Origin: an uncultured Bacteroidia bacterium
GTDB lineage: Bacteria > Bacteroidota > Bacteroidia > Bacteroidales > UBA932
NCBI GenBank assembly: GCA_902785825.1
Contig: CACZZZ010000017.1
Coordinates: forward strand, 1-64,000
Direction: 5' to 3'
DNA: 64,000 nucleotides
How positions within the stretch are numbered: position 1 is the first letter of the stretch; the number at the start of each line of letters is the position of its first letter. Shown here piece after piece: positions 17,653 through 26,107 of the stretch. The notes under the pieces were generated by a model. The model was given only the letters and a program-made list of their open reading frames with translations. It had not been told where the DNA came from and did not search any database. Position numbers and translations under genes: made by a program.

Positions 17653-18687
17653 ATGAGAAAATTTATATATTCATTTGCGATAGCGCTCTCGTTTTCAATT
17701 GTTTCCTGCCAGGAATGGGAACCCGTCTTCGGAAATCAGGGCGAACCTGCGGAACCCGCTGCGGCTGCTCTCCAGGTCACGACAAGCATCGCTGACCTGA
17801 AGGCCATGTACACCGGGAAACCGGTCCATATAGACCAGGATATAATCATCGGAGGGCAGGTCACCTCGTCTGACGCATCCGGCAACATCTACCGCTCCCT
17901 GTACATCCAGGACAACACAGGTGCCATTGAGGTCAAGATCGGGAATTCCGGTCTTTACAATGACTACAAAGTCGGCCAGATGCTATATGTCAAATGCCAG
18001 GGACTGGTTATCGGGAATTATGGAGGCATGCTCCAGATCGGGGCTGAGGATCCCACGGGAGAATATGAGACCGCCTATATTGATGTTAAAAGCCTTGTGG
18101 CCTCCCATGTGTTCAAGGGAGCTAAGGGGACACCGGTTGCTCCGCAGGTGGTTACGGAGGATGAGGTTAAGGCTGCCCTGAAGCAGGGATATAAGAGTCC
18201 CTATTTTGGGAAACTCGTGACTATCAACGGTTTGACTTATGCAGACGAGATCTTCGTGCTGATATATCTTGACAATAACGCTGATAAGAAAGCGTCGTCC
18301 AATCGTCTTTTCCTCTCTGACAGCAGGTGGGGAGTTGACACCTGGGCCATGAGCGAGGCAGGGATGAAAAAATACCTTCTTTGGGGAGTCTGGGATTCCG
18401 CCAAGATAGGTAACTCGGGTGATTACAATTACGGCACTGTCCGCGACAACCTCCATCAGTTGATGAACAACGCGGGAGCGTACGCTGTCAGCCAGTATTT
18501 CAGGATGCCCGGAGGAACTGAGTTACAGATCCGTTCCAGCGGCTATTCCAAGTTCGCTGACACGGAGATAGACCAGGCTGTGCTTGACCGCAAAGCGAAG
18601 ATCAATGTGACTGGCATTCTCACCAATTACAACGGCGCCGCACAGTTTACGCTGATTGACCTGGATGGCGTGAAGATAGCCAACTAA
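17653..18687 (+). CDS. DUF5689-domain lipoprotein
   Basis: A 344-residue lipoprotein with lipobox FSIVSC (Cys at about residue 19). The N-terminal part after a short linker (about 40-150) is a DUF5689-type OB-fold: IIIGGQVTSSDASGNIYRSLYIQDNTGAIEV, then VGQMLYVKCQGLVIGNYGGMLQIG. A C-terminal OB-like strand set ends in LIDLDGVKIAN. It follows the TonB receptor by 15 bp, in the position usually held by SusD in a polysaccharide locus, so it may be the substrate-binding lid or accessory lipoprotein. It shares its OB-like character with the repeat lipoprotein at 9714. Confidence 0.8.
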   Translation: MRKFIYSFAIALSFSIVSCQEWEPVFGNQGEPAEPAAAALQVTTSIADLKAMYTGKPVHIDQDIIIGGQVTSSDASGNIYRSLYIQDNTGAIEVKIGNSGLYNDYKVGQMLYVKCQGLVIGNYGGMLQIGAEDPTGEYETAYIDVKSLVASHVFKGAKGTPVAPQVVTEDEVKAALKQGYKSPYFGKLVTINGLTYADEIFVLIYLDNNADKKASSNRLFLSDSRWGVDTWAMSEAGMKKYLLWGVWDSAKIGNSGDYNYGTVRDNLHQLMNNAGAYAVSQYFRMPGGTELQIRSSGYSKFADTEIDQAVLDRKAKINVTGILTNYNGAAQFTLIDLDGVKIAN

Positions 18688-18702
18688 GAAAATTGACTTT
18701 AT

Positions 18703-20730
18703 ATGAATAAAGGGCTTTTAGTAACAGGAGCGATATTGGCGATGACAGCTTGTACGCAGACAAAGAATCCCTTCCTTCAGGAATGGGACACACCTTACGG
18801 CATTCCGCCGTTCGAGAAGATAACACTGGCTGATTACATTCCGGCTGTAAAAGCTGGTATAGAACAGCAGGAAAAGGAGTTGGAGGCCATCTTGAACAAT
18901 CCCGAGGCGTCTACATTCAAGAACACCATAGAGGCTTTCGAGTTTTCAGGAGAGATCCTCGACAAAGTCACTGGAGTTCTCTATAACCTGCAGGAGACGG
19001 ATGGTGGAGATGAGATGGAGAAAGTCGCAGAGGAAGCCACTGAGCTTCTCACAAAACATGAGAACGCCATCTCGATGAACAGGAAGTTCTTCGACAGGGT
19101 CAAGGTGATATATGATGCTGACCAGAGTGCCCTCACCAGGGAGCAGCAGATGGTGCTGAAGAACCTCTACAAAAGTTTCACCCGCAATGGTGTGGATCTT
19201 GACGAGGCTTCCCAGGAGCGTCTCAAGGAGATCAATGTCAAGATAGCTGGCCTTCAGCAGAAGTTCGGGACAAACCTTCTTGCGGAGAGCAACGCTTTCA
19301 AGGACAAGTTCGGGATTCCGGTCTCATCTTACACTGATGAGATGAGCACCTGCGAGGACAGGACACGCCGTGAGGAAATGTTCAAGGCATATTCATCAAG
19401 AGGCAACAATGACAATGAATATGACAACAAAGCCCTGGCTTTAGAGATCCTGAAGCTTCGGGCGGAGAAGTCCAGGATGCTTGGATTCGACACCTTTGCC
19501 GCTTATGCCCTTGACGAGCAGATGGCCGGAAACCCTTCGACCGTTGACGAGTTTTTGGATGAGATCCAGAAAGCCGCTAACGCTAAGGCTAAAGAGGAAG
19601 TCGCTGACATGCAGAAGATTATGGATGAGGACATCGCCGCAGGTAAGCTTCCTAAGGGTTCCAGGATCAAGCCTTGGGACTGGTTCTACTATGCCGACAA
19701 GGTAAGGACTCGCAAGTATGCTCTTGACGAGAGCCAGACCAAGCCATATTTCCAGATGGAGAATGTCCGCCATGGGATCTTCGCCGCCGCCCACAAGATT
19801 TATGGGATCAATGTCGAGCCTCTTAAGGATGTGCCTGTGTACAATCCCGCGGTCGAGACTTTCAAGGTGACGGACGCCGACGGCAGTCTTCTCGGAATAT
19901 TCATGACCGATTATTTCCCTCGTCCCACGAAAAGGGGTGGAGCTTGGATGAATGCCTTCCGGGAGCAGTATCAGGATAAAGACGGAAAGGACGTTCGTCC
20001 TATCATCGTCAATGTCGGTAACTTGGCTTCCCCGACAGAGACTGAGCCGGCTCTGTTCTCTATCGACAATGTCGAGACGACGTTCCATGAGTTCGGACAT
20101 GCTCTCCACGGCCTTCTGACTAAGTGCGCCTACAAGTCCGTGAGTGGCACCAGTGTCAAGAGGGACTTTGTCGAGACATTCTCGCAATTCAATGAGAACT
20201 GGGCCTTCCAGCCGGAGATTCTCGCTGAGTATGCCAAGCACTACAAGACCGGCGAGATCATTCCTGACTCCCTTGTCGCGAAAATCAATAACGCACGCAA
20301 GTTCAACCAGGGTTTCATGACTTCGGAGCTCTGCGCCGCGTCTATCCTGGACATGAAGTGGCATGAGTTGACTTTGGAGGAGCTTGAGAAGATGAGTGGC
20401 CCCGATGTGGCCGCTTTTGAGGATAAGGTTTGCCAGGAGATGGGCCTGCCTTCCGAGATCATCCCAAGATATCGCACCACGTATTTCAATCATATATTCA
20501 ACAGCGGGTACAGCGCCGGATATTATAGCTATCTATGGGCGGAAGTACTTGATAAAGACGCCTTTGAGTTCTTTGAGCAAAATGGTGTTTACAATCCCGC
20601 TATCGCCGCCAAGTTCCGTCGGACCTTCCTTGAAAGGGGAGGAAGCGAGGAACCTATGGTCCTTTACATGATGTTCCGTGGAGCGAAGCCCGACCCCGGT
20701 GCTCTTCTTCGCGCGAGAGGTTTGGAATAG
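18703..20730 (+). CDS. dcp: M3 family zinc metallopeptidase (peptidyl-dipeptidase Dcp-like) lipoprotein
   Basis: A 675-residue peptidase with an N-terminal lipoprotein signal (LAMTAC, Cys about 17), so probably anchored in the periplasm or at the surface. The long helical N-terminal half is typical of M3 enzymes. The zinc motif HEFGHALHG begins at about residue 462, followed by the third zinc ligand region ETFSQFNENW. Dcp removes dipeptides from the C-terminus of peptides. It starts 15 bp after the DUF5689 gene and is followed by the tricorn protease, so a peptide-degradation pair lies at the end of this transcription unit. Confidence 0.92.
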   Translation: MNKGLLVTGAILAMTACTQTKNPFLQEWDTPYGIPPFEKITLADYIPAVKAGIEQQEKELEAILNNPEASTFKNTIEAFEFSGEILDKVTGVLYNLQETDGGDEMEKVAEEATELLTKHENAISMNRKFFDRVKVIYDADQSALTREQQMVLKNLYKSFTRNGVDLDEASQERLKEINVKIAGLQQKFGTNLLAESNAFKDKFGIPVSSYTDEMSTCEDRTRREEMFKAYSSRGNNDNEYDNKALALEILKLRAEKSRMLGFDTFAAYALDEQMAGNPSTVDEFLDEIQKAANAKAKEEVADMQKIMDEDIAAGKLPKGSRIKPWDWFYYADKVRTRKYALDESQTKPYFQMENVRHGIFAAAHKIYGINVEPLKDVPVYNPAVETFKVTDADGSLLGIFMTDYFPRPTKRGGAWMNAFREQYQDKDGKDVRPIIVNVGNLASPTETEPALFSIDNVETTFHEFGHALHGLLTKCAYKSVSGTSVKRDFVETFSQFNENWAFQPEILAEYAKHYKTGEIIPDSLVAKINNARKFNQGFMTSELCAASILDMKWHELTLEELEKMSGPDVAAFEDKVCQEMGLPSEIIPRYRTTYFNHIFNSGYSAGYYSYLWAEVLDKDAFEFFEQNGVYNPAIAAKFRRTFLERGGSEEPMVLYMMFRGAKPDPGALLRARGLE

Positions 20731-20756
20731 AAATCACTTTAAAAACCGAAATATTT

Positions 20757-23700
20757 ATGAAAAAAATCTTAATGATCGCCCTGACGTGTGGCCTCGTCCT
20801 TGCCCAAGCGGCAAGGGCTGATGAAGCGCGCCTGCTCAGGTTCCCCGCGACTAACGGGACCGATGTCGTGTTCTCATACGCTGGTGACCTTTTCACTGCC
20901 CCTCTCGCGGGCGGTGAGGCAAAGCGTCTTACTTCCCATGTGGGTTATGAGATGTTCGCTCGTTATTCTCCGGACGGAAAGACAATCGCTTTCACCGGTG
21001 AATATGATGGCAACCGTGAGGTTTATGTGATCCCCGCCACCGGCGGAGAACCCCTGAGGTTGACTTACACCTCGACCAACAGTCGTGACGATTTGGGAGA
21101 CCGTATGGGCCCCAACAATATCGTGATGGGATGGACCGTTGACGGGAAGTACGTTATCTATCGCAATAGGACCGGTGATGGTTTCCCTGGCAAGCTTTGG
21201 AGGGTCTCTATCAATGGTGGAATGCCTGAGGAACTTCCTCTTCCTGAAGGAGGTTTCTGTAGCTATTCCCCTGACGGGAAGAAGTTGGCTTACAACCGTG
21301 TGATGAGGGAGTTCCGTACCTGGAAGTACTACCGTGGCGGTATGGCTGACGAGGTGTGGGTCTATGACGGGAAGAAAGTTGAGAAGATCACCGACAATCC
21401 CGCCCAGGACATTTTCCCGATGTGGGTCGGCGACGAGATTTATTTCGTTTCTGATAGGGACATGACAATGAATGTCTTCGTCTATAACACAAAGACCAAG
21501 GCGACATCCAAGGTCACCAATTTCGATGATTTCGATGTCAAGTTCCCCAGCACCAACGGCAAGCTGGTCATTTTTGAGAAGGGAGGTTTCCTTTACAAAC
21601 TCGATCCCGCCACCAAGAAGGCCGAGCAAATCCATATCAACCTCACTTCCGACCTTGTGTATTCCCGTCCTGAGCTGATGAAGGTCAACGGACGTGGAGT
21701 CAGCGTCTCTCCTGACGGAAAGAGGGCGGCTGTGACTGCCCGTGGTGAGGTGTTCGATGTCCCCGTGGGCAAGGGTATCACAAGGAATATCACCCAGACT
21801 CCCGGCGCGAACGAGAGAAGCGCCACATGGAGCCCTGACGGCAAGTACATCGCTTATATCAGCGACTCTACCGGGGAGAATGAGGTTTATCTTTACGAGC
21901 CTGCAACCGGAAACACCATTCAGGCGACAAAAGACAATGACACTTACATCAGCAACCTGATGTGGGCTCCCGACAGCAAGCACGTGTATTACACCGACCG
22001 CAAGAACCGTCTCGTCGAGGTTGATCCCGCCACCAAGACAAAGAAGGTGGTCTATTCCAATCCTGACGGCGGTCTTTATGGTGTCGCGTTCTCCCCTGAC
22101 AGCAAGTGGATAGCCTACACCAAGCCGGCTTCCAATGACATGAGCATAATCTACGTGCGCGAACTTGCCAGCGGTAAGGAGTATCCTGTCACCGAGAAAT
22201 GGTACAGCTCGGGTTCCCCGATGTTCTCTTCTGATGGGAAGTATTTGATATTCACGGCTGAAAGGGATTTGACTCCTATATATAGCCGCATTGAGTGGAA
22301 CTATGCTTATGGGAGTATGACCGGAACCTACATGGTGATGCTTGCCAAAGACACTCCTTCACCGTTGCTTCCTACCGACAGCGAGTCCGCTCCCGCCAAG
22401 GAGGATGAGAAGGCCGCTCCTGAGCGTCCTGGCCGTCCTGACGCCCCTGGCGCGAAGCCCGGAGAAAAACCGGCTGAGAAGAAAGTCGCTGACACCAAGA
22501 TCGATCCCGATGGACTGATTGACAGGGTTGTCAGGCTTCCTTTAAACGGCAGGGTCATGTTCTGTGACGGAAAGAAAGTTTGGTTCTACGGTGGTGCGTC
22601 CGGTTCCATGGGTGGCCGCGGCGGTTTCGGCGGCGGAGCAGGTGTCAAGACTTATGACTTCGCTTCCGGCAAGACCGAGGATTGCTCTGACGGCATGATC
22701 AGCTATCGTCTTGGCGACAAGAAGGCTATCCTCTCCAGCAGGGGTAAGACGACCGTGGTGAACTTCCCGTCTCCGAAAGTGGGAGGTGGCGAGGCTGTCG
22801 ATACCGACAACATGTACGCCATGGTTGACTACTCGCAGGAGTGGCCTCAGGTTTACAACGAGGTCTGGAGGGCTTTCCGTGACGGTTACTACACGGAGAA
22901 TATGCATGGTCGCGACTGGAAGGGTGTCAAGGCGAAATACGAGCCTCTACTTCCTTACGTGAAGACCCGCCTCGACCTTAACTACATTCTTGGCGCTATG
23001 ATCGCAGAGCTGGCCAGTGGCCACGCTTATGTCAATCCCGGTCCTTATCCGAAGCCGGAAAGAATCCCTATGGGACTTCTCGGAGCTAAGGTCAGCAAGG
23101 ACAAGGGCTATTTCAAGATCGATCATATCTATGCCGGAGCGACCTACAGGCCTGAGCTTCGCAGCCCTCTCACCGAGCCCGGAATGGATATCGCCGAGGG
23201 TGACTACATCACCGCTATTGACGGCAAGTCCCTCAAGGATGTTGACAATATCTACAAGTGCCTGATCGGCAAGGCTGACAAGCTTATTGAGCTCACCATC
23301 AACAAGAAAGCCGCTGAGGGTGGCCGCAAGGTAGTTGTCAGGCCGATTGACAATGAATATCCTCTCGAGCACTACGAGTGGATCCTGAAGAATATCAAGA
23401 CCGTTGAGGAGAAGTCCGGAGGCAAGGTCGGTTACATCTATATTCCTGATATGGGTGCCGAAGGCCTCAATGAGTTCGCCCGTTACTGGTATCCCCAGCT
23501 CGACAAAGAGGCCCTTATCATCGATGACCGTGAGAACGGTGGCGGAAACGTTTCCCCGATGATTATAGAGCGTCTGCAGAGGGTCGCTTACAGGATGAAC
23601 GCCGGCCGCGGATCTGATAGAGTCAGGACCATCCCCGATGGTGTACATGTCGGACCTAAGGTGTTGCTGATCAACAAGTATTCCGCTTCTGACGGTGACC

Positions 23701-24059
23701 TCTTCCCTTGGGGCTTCAAGGCCAATAAGCTTGGTACCGTGATCGGTACCAGGACTTGGGGAGGAATCGTCGGAATCGGTGGATCCCTGCCTTACATGGA
23801 CGGCACGGACGTCAGGGTTCCTGGCTCCACCAGCTATGATCCCAAGACAGGTGAGTGGATTATCGAGAATTATGGTGTCGATCCTGACATTCTGCTCGAT
23901 AACGATCCTATCAAGGAGTACTCCGGAATTGACGAGCAGCTTCTGAAGGCAATCGATGTGGCCCTTGAGCAGATCAAGACCCAGAAGTCCCACAAGGATC
24001 TTCCTGGAAAGCCGAAGCCTCGTACCTTCGAGGATCTTGGCTTGCCTCAAATCAAATAA
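20757..24059 (+). CDS. Tricorn protease homologue (TolB/PD40 propellers, PDZ, S41 core)
   Basis: A 1100-residue exported protease with a signal peptide ending AQAARA. Two beta-propeller regions run from about 25 to 540 with repeated YSPDGKxIAF and W(A/S)PD motifs. A Pro/Glu/Lys-rich linker (about 545-580) and a Gly-rich loop (about 618-630) separate them from the core, PDZ and S41 domains. Catalytic candidates are His756 in ASGHAY and Ser978 in KYSASDGD, the positions equivalent to the tricorn His and Ser. Tricorn cuts short peptides. The adjacent Dcp-like M3 peptidase could supply or finish its substrates. Confidence 0.9.
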   Translation: MKKILMIALTCGLVLAQAARADEARLLRFPATNGTDVVFSYAGDLFTAPLAGGEAKRLTSHVGYEMFARYSPDGKTIAFTGEYDGNREVYVIPATGGEPLRLTYTSTNSRDDLGDRMGPNNIVMGWTVDGKYVIYRNRTGDGFPGKLWRVSINGGMPEELPLPEGGFCSYSPDGKKLAYNRVMREFRTWKYYRGGMADEVWVYDGKKVEKITDNPAQDIFPMWVGDEIYFVSDRDMTMNVFVYNTKTKATSKVTNFDDFDVKFPSTNGKLVIFEKGGFLYKLDPATKKAEQIHINLTSDLVYSRPELMKVNGRGVSVSPDGKRAAVTARGEVFDVPVGKGITRNITQTPGANERSATWSPDGKYIAYISDSTGENEVYLYEPATGNTIQATKDNDTYISNLMWAPDSKHVYYTDRKNRLVEVDPATKTKKVVYSNPDGGLYGVAFSPDSKWIAYTKPASNDMSIIYVRELASGKEYPVTEKWYSSGSPMFSSDGKYLIFTAERDLTPIYSRIEWNYAYGSMTGTYMVMLAKDTPSPLLPTDSESAPAKEDEKAAPERPGRPDAPGAKPGEKPAEKKVADTKIDPDGLIDRVVRLPLNGRVMFCDGKKVWFYGGASGSMGGRGGFGGGAGVKTYDFASGKTEDCSDGMISYRLGDKKAILSSRGKTTVVNFPSPKVGGGEAVDTDNMYAMVDYSQEWPQVYNEVWRAFRDGYYTENMHGRDWKGVKAKYEPLLPYVKTRLDLNYILGAMIAELASGHAYVNPGPYPKPERIPMGLLGAKVSKDKGYFKIDHIYAGATYRPELRSPLTEPGMDIAEGDYITAIDGKSLKDVDNIYKCLIGKADKLIELTINKKAAEGGRKVVVRPIDNEYPLEHYEWILKNIKTVEEKSGGKVGYIYIPDMGAEGLNEFARYWYPQLDKEALIIDDRENGGGNVSPMIIERLQRVAYRMNAGRGSDRVRTIPDGVHVGPKVLLINKYSASDGDLFPWGFKANKLGTVIGTRTWGGIVGIGGSLPYMDGTDVRVPGSTSYDPKTGEWIIENYGVDPDILLDNDPIKEYSGIDEQLLKAIDVALEQIKTQKSHKDLPGKPKPRTFEDLGLPQIK

Positions 24060-24087
24060 TCTTTAGTACTTAAATTTTTAATCAGAC

Positions 24088-24735
24088 ATGAAAAAAGTTT
24101 TTCTCACTCTCCTTGGAGCGATCATGCTCCTTGCAGGCCCGAAAGCTTCGGGTCAGATTACCAACATTGATGGTGTGTGGTCGTTTGGAGGAGGTTTCTC
24201 AATGTTTAATCTTTCGGGAGAGAGCGCCGAGAAAGCGAAAAACCTGGGTTTCGAGACGATGCCTGGATTCTATTTCGGTGTCATGCTCGATTATCCGTTC
24301 TCCTCGATAGAGGGCTTTACCCTGGAGCCTGGCCTGAATATCGTCCACTATGGGAAGTCCTTCATTTTCGGGAATTCAAACGATAAGAAGAACAAGTCTT
24401 ATCATTGCAATTACTTCAATATTCCCGTTAACCTGAAGTACACATTCCCTACGGGTGACTCAGGATTTGGCTTGTCTTTGTTCACCGGCCCTCGCCTTAA
24501 CTTAGGTGTGGGAGGGAATTCCTTCAGCACAGGCAATACATATCCAAGCATCAGGCCTTATGATGCCCAATGGGGTATCGGTGCCGGAATCACTGTCGCT
24601 GATGCCATTGTCATCAGGGGAGGCTATGATTTCGGTATCACCAAGTGCCTTAAAGACAACAAGGACATCGGCTACGACGACGAGATCGCCTACAGGAACA
24701 CATTCAACATCGGTGTAAGCTTCCTGTTCAAGTAG
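24088..24735 (+). CDS. Small outer-membrane beta-barrel protein (porin-family, OMP_b-brl type)
   Basis: A 215-residue protein with a Sec signal (ending at about PKASGQ). Alternating hydrophobic strands follow (GFYFGVMLDYPFSS, YFNIPVNLKYTFPTG, GFGLSLFTGPRLNLGVGG) and the chain ends in NIGVSFLFK. This pattern matches the eight-stranded outer-membrane barrels common in Bacteroidota. Its specific function is unknown. It lies 28 bp after the tricorn gene and is closed by a strong bidirectional terminator. Confidence 0.75.
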   Translation: MKKVFLTLLGAIMLLAGPKASGQITNIDGVWSFGGGFSMFNLSGESAEKAKNLGFETMPGFYFGVMLDYPFSSIEGFTLEPGLNIVHYGKSFIFGNSNDKKNKSYHCNYFNIPVNLKYTFPTGDSGFGLSLFTGPRLNLGVGGNSFSTGNTYPSIRPYDAQWGIGAGITVADAIVIRGGYDFGITKCLKDNKDIGYDDEIAYRNTFNIGVSFLFK

Positions 24736-24752
24736 AAGTCCCGAAACACTAT

Positions 24753-24789
24753 AAATAAAGGCGACCAGAATTTCTGGCCGCCTTTATTT
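24753..24789. terminator. Bidirectional intrinsic terminator
   Basis: A long inverted repeat: AAATAAAGGCG pairs with CGCCTTTATTT, with CCAGAA/TTCTGG continuing inward after one A-C mismatch. It is followed by a T-rich tract on the plus strand and preceded by A residues that serve the minus strand. It lies between the convergent barrel and ABM genes. Confidence 0.85.
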
Positions 24790-24803
24790 TTTCCCTTTAT
24801 TTC

Positions 24804-25085
24804 CTAGAACTCGAAGGATTCGATTTTCAGGGTTCCGTTCTCCTGGATTATGCCGACATATTCGGCGAATTCCGGAGTGGCGGAATGCTTGTCAAGGCAA
24901 GCCTGGTCTTTCCAGGTCTCGCAGATCATCATGACGTCGGGTCTGGTGGCGCTGCAGAAGGTGTCGTATGCGATGCATCCCTCATGTCCGAGGGATTTGG
25001 CGGTCAGGGCCTTGGCGGCCTCCACAGCCTTCGCCATAGCGTTCTCTTTTTCAGCCGCTCTGAAGAAACAATTGATTCTGATCAT
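24804..25085 (-). CDS. ABM-domain (antibiotic biosynthesis monooxygenase-like) protein
   Basis: A 93-residue dimeric alpha/beta-barrel type protein: starts MIRINCFFRAAEKENA, has GHEGCIAYDTFCSATRPDVMMICETWKDQACLDKH in the centre, and ends in an ESFEF strand. This length and the E-x-W-x-D-x-A-x-x-x-H pattern are standard for ABM/YgiN-like quinol monooxygenases. It follows ManA by 18 bp in a probable operon. Substrate is unknown. Confidence 0.85.
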   Translation of the reverse strand: MIRINCFFRAAEKENAMAKAVEAAKALTAKSLGHEGCIAYDTFCSATRPDVMMICETWKDQACLDKHSATPEFAEYVGIIQENGTLKIESFEF

Positions 25086-25103
25086 GTTATGTTAGTGTTA
25101 AAA

Positions 25104-26096
25104 TTACTCAATGAAACTGGTCAGGCAGGTCATGCCGGCCTTGTCGGGGTGGAACTCGATGGTGCTGGAGGTCGCAGGTACAAGTACTGTCTCACCCTGC
25201 CTTATCTCAAGGCGATGGACGGAGCCGTCGCCCTCATTGTCCACCAGCTCACCCTTCCCCGCCACGCACATCACCACTACGAATGAATCCAAAGCGCTGA
25301 GATTCTTCGAAACCATCTTGTCCAAATCGAACAAGGTGGTTGTGAAGTACTTGCAGCTGACAAGCGGCGTCTCGGCGTTCTTTGCCGGGGTGTAGTTCGT
25401 CCTGTAGTCGGGATAAACCGAATAGTCGATAGCCTCCTTGGCCTGCTCCACGTGGAGTTCCCTCGGTTTGCCGTCGAGTCCAAGGCGTCCGTAGTCATAG
25501 ATTCTGTAGGTGATGTCGGAGGTCTGCTGGATCTCGGCGACGAATGAGCCGGCCCCGATGGCGTGGATACGTCCGGCGGGGAGGAAGAACACGTCACCCT
25601 TTCTCACATCATAGCGTCCGAGGACGTCTATGATAGTGTTGTCGTTCACCTTTTCCTCATATTCCTCAGGAGTGATCTCGTGAGTCAGGCCGCTGAGGAG
25701 TTTGGCTCCCTTGTCAGCCCCGACCACATACCACATCTCGGTTTTACCTTTCAGGCCGGGTTTGATCCTGGCTGCCAGCTCGTCGGTCGGATGGACCTGG
25801 ACTGAGAGATCCTGCTTGGCGTCGATGAACTTGATAAGGAGGGGAAACTCGGTCCCCGTCTTGGCGACGACCTTTTTGCCCGCGAGCTTTTCGCTGCAAT
25901 CTATCATCAAGTCAGTCAACGATTTCCCGGCGAAGGGGCCGTTTTCGACAACTGAGACGTGGCCAGGGACAGCGGAGATTTCCCAGCTCTCGCCAATTCG
26001 GTTCCTTGTGGTGAATATTCCTTTAAAAGGAGCGATCTTCTCTCCACCCCAGACCTTCTCGCAGAGGTAGGGTTTGAACTTAAGGGGATACATCAT
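25104..26096 (-). CDS. manA: Mannose-6-phosphate isomerase, class I
   Basis: A zinc-dependent isomerase of 330 residues interconverting mannose-6-phosphate and fructose-6-phosphate in the cytoplasm. It has the N-terminal KPYLCEKVWGG, the zinc-binding QVHPTDE motif, KTEMWYVV and the PAGRIHAIGAG motif, all typical of the short class I enzymes. The start may be the second Met codon at 26093. It lies 11 bp after the ROK kinase gene. The pair would phosphorylate mannose and feed it into glycolysis, matching the GH92 mannosidase elsewhere in the window. Confidence 0.95.
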   Translation of the reverse strand: MMYPLKFKPYLCEKVWGGEKIAPFKGIFTTRNRIGESWEISAVPGHVSVVENGPFAGKSLTDLMIDCSEKLAGKKVVAKTGTEFPLLIKFIDAKQDLSVQVHPTDELAARIKPGLKGKTEMWYVVGADKGAKLLSGLTHEITPEEYEEKVNDNTIIDVLGRYDVRKGDVFFLPAGRIHAIGAGSFVAEIQQTSDITYRIYDYGRLGLDGKPRELHVEQAKEAIDYSVYPDYRTNYTPAKNAETPLVSCKYFTTTLFDLDKMVSKNLSALDSFVVVMCVAGKGELVDNEGDGSVHRLEIRQGETVLVPATSSTIEFHPDKAGMTCLTSFIE

Positions 26097-26107
26097 GGCC
26101 GGGCCTC

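Noticed and set aside
14752..18687. SusC/SusD pair in the nuclease operon
   Set aside because: The receptor lacks clear SusC plug signatures and the downstream lipoprotein is DUF5689-like rather than SusD-like.
20874..24050. Long open frames antisense to the tricorn gene (and similar ones antisense to other genes, such as 19441-20493)
   Set aside because: They lie opposite genes with clear motifs, show no family features or signal sequences, and arise from the codon bias of the sense strand.
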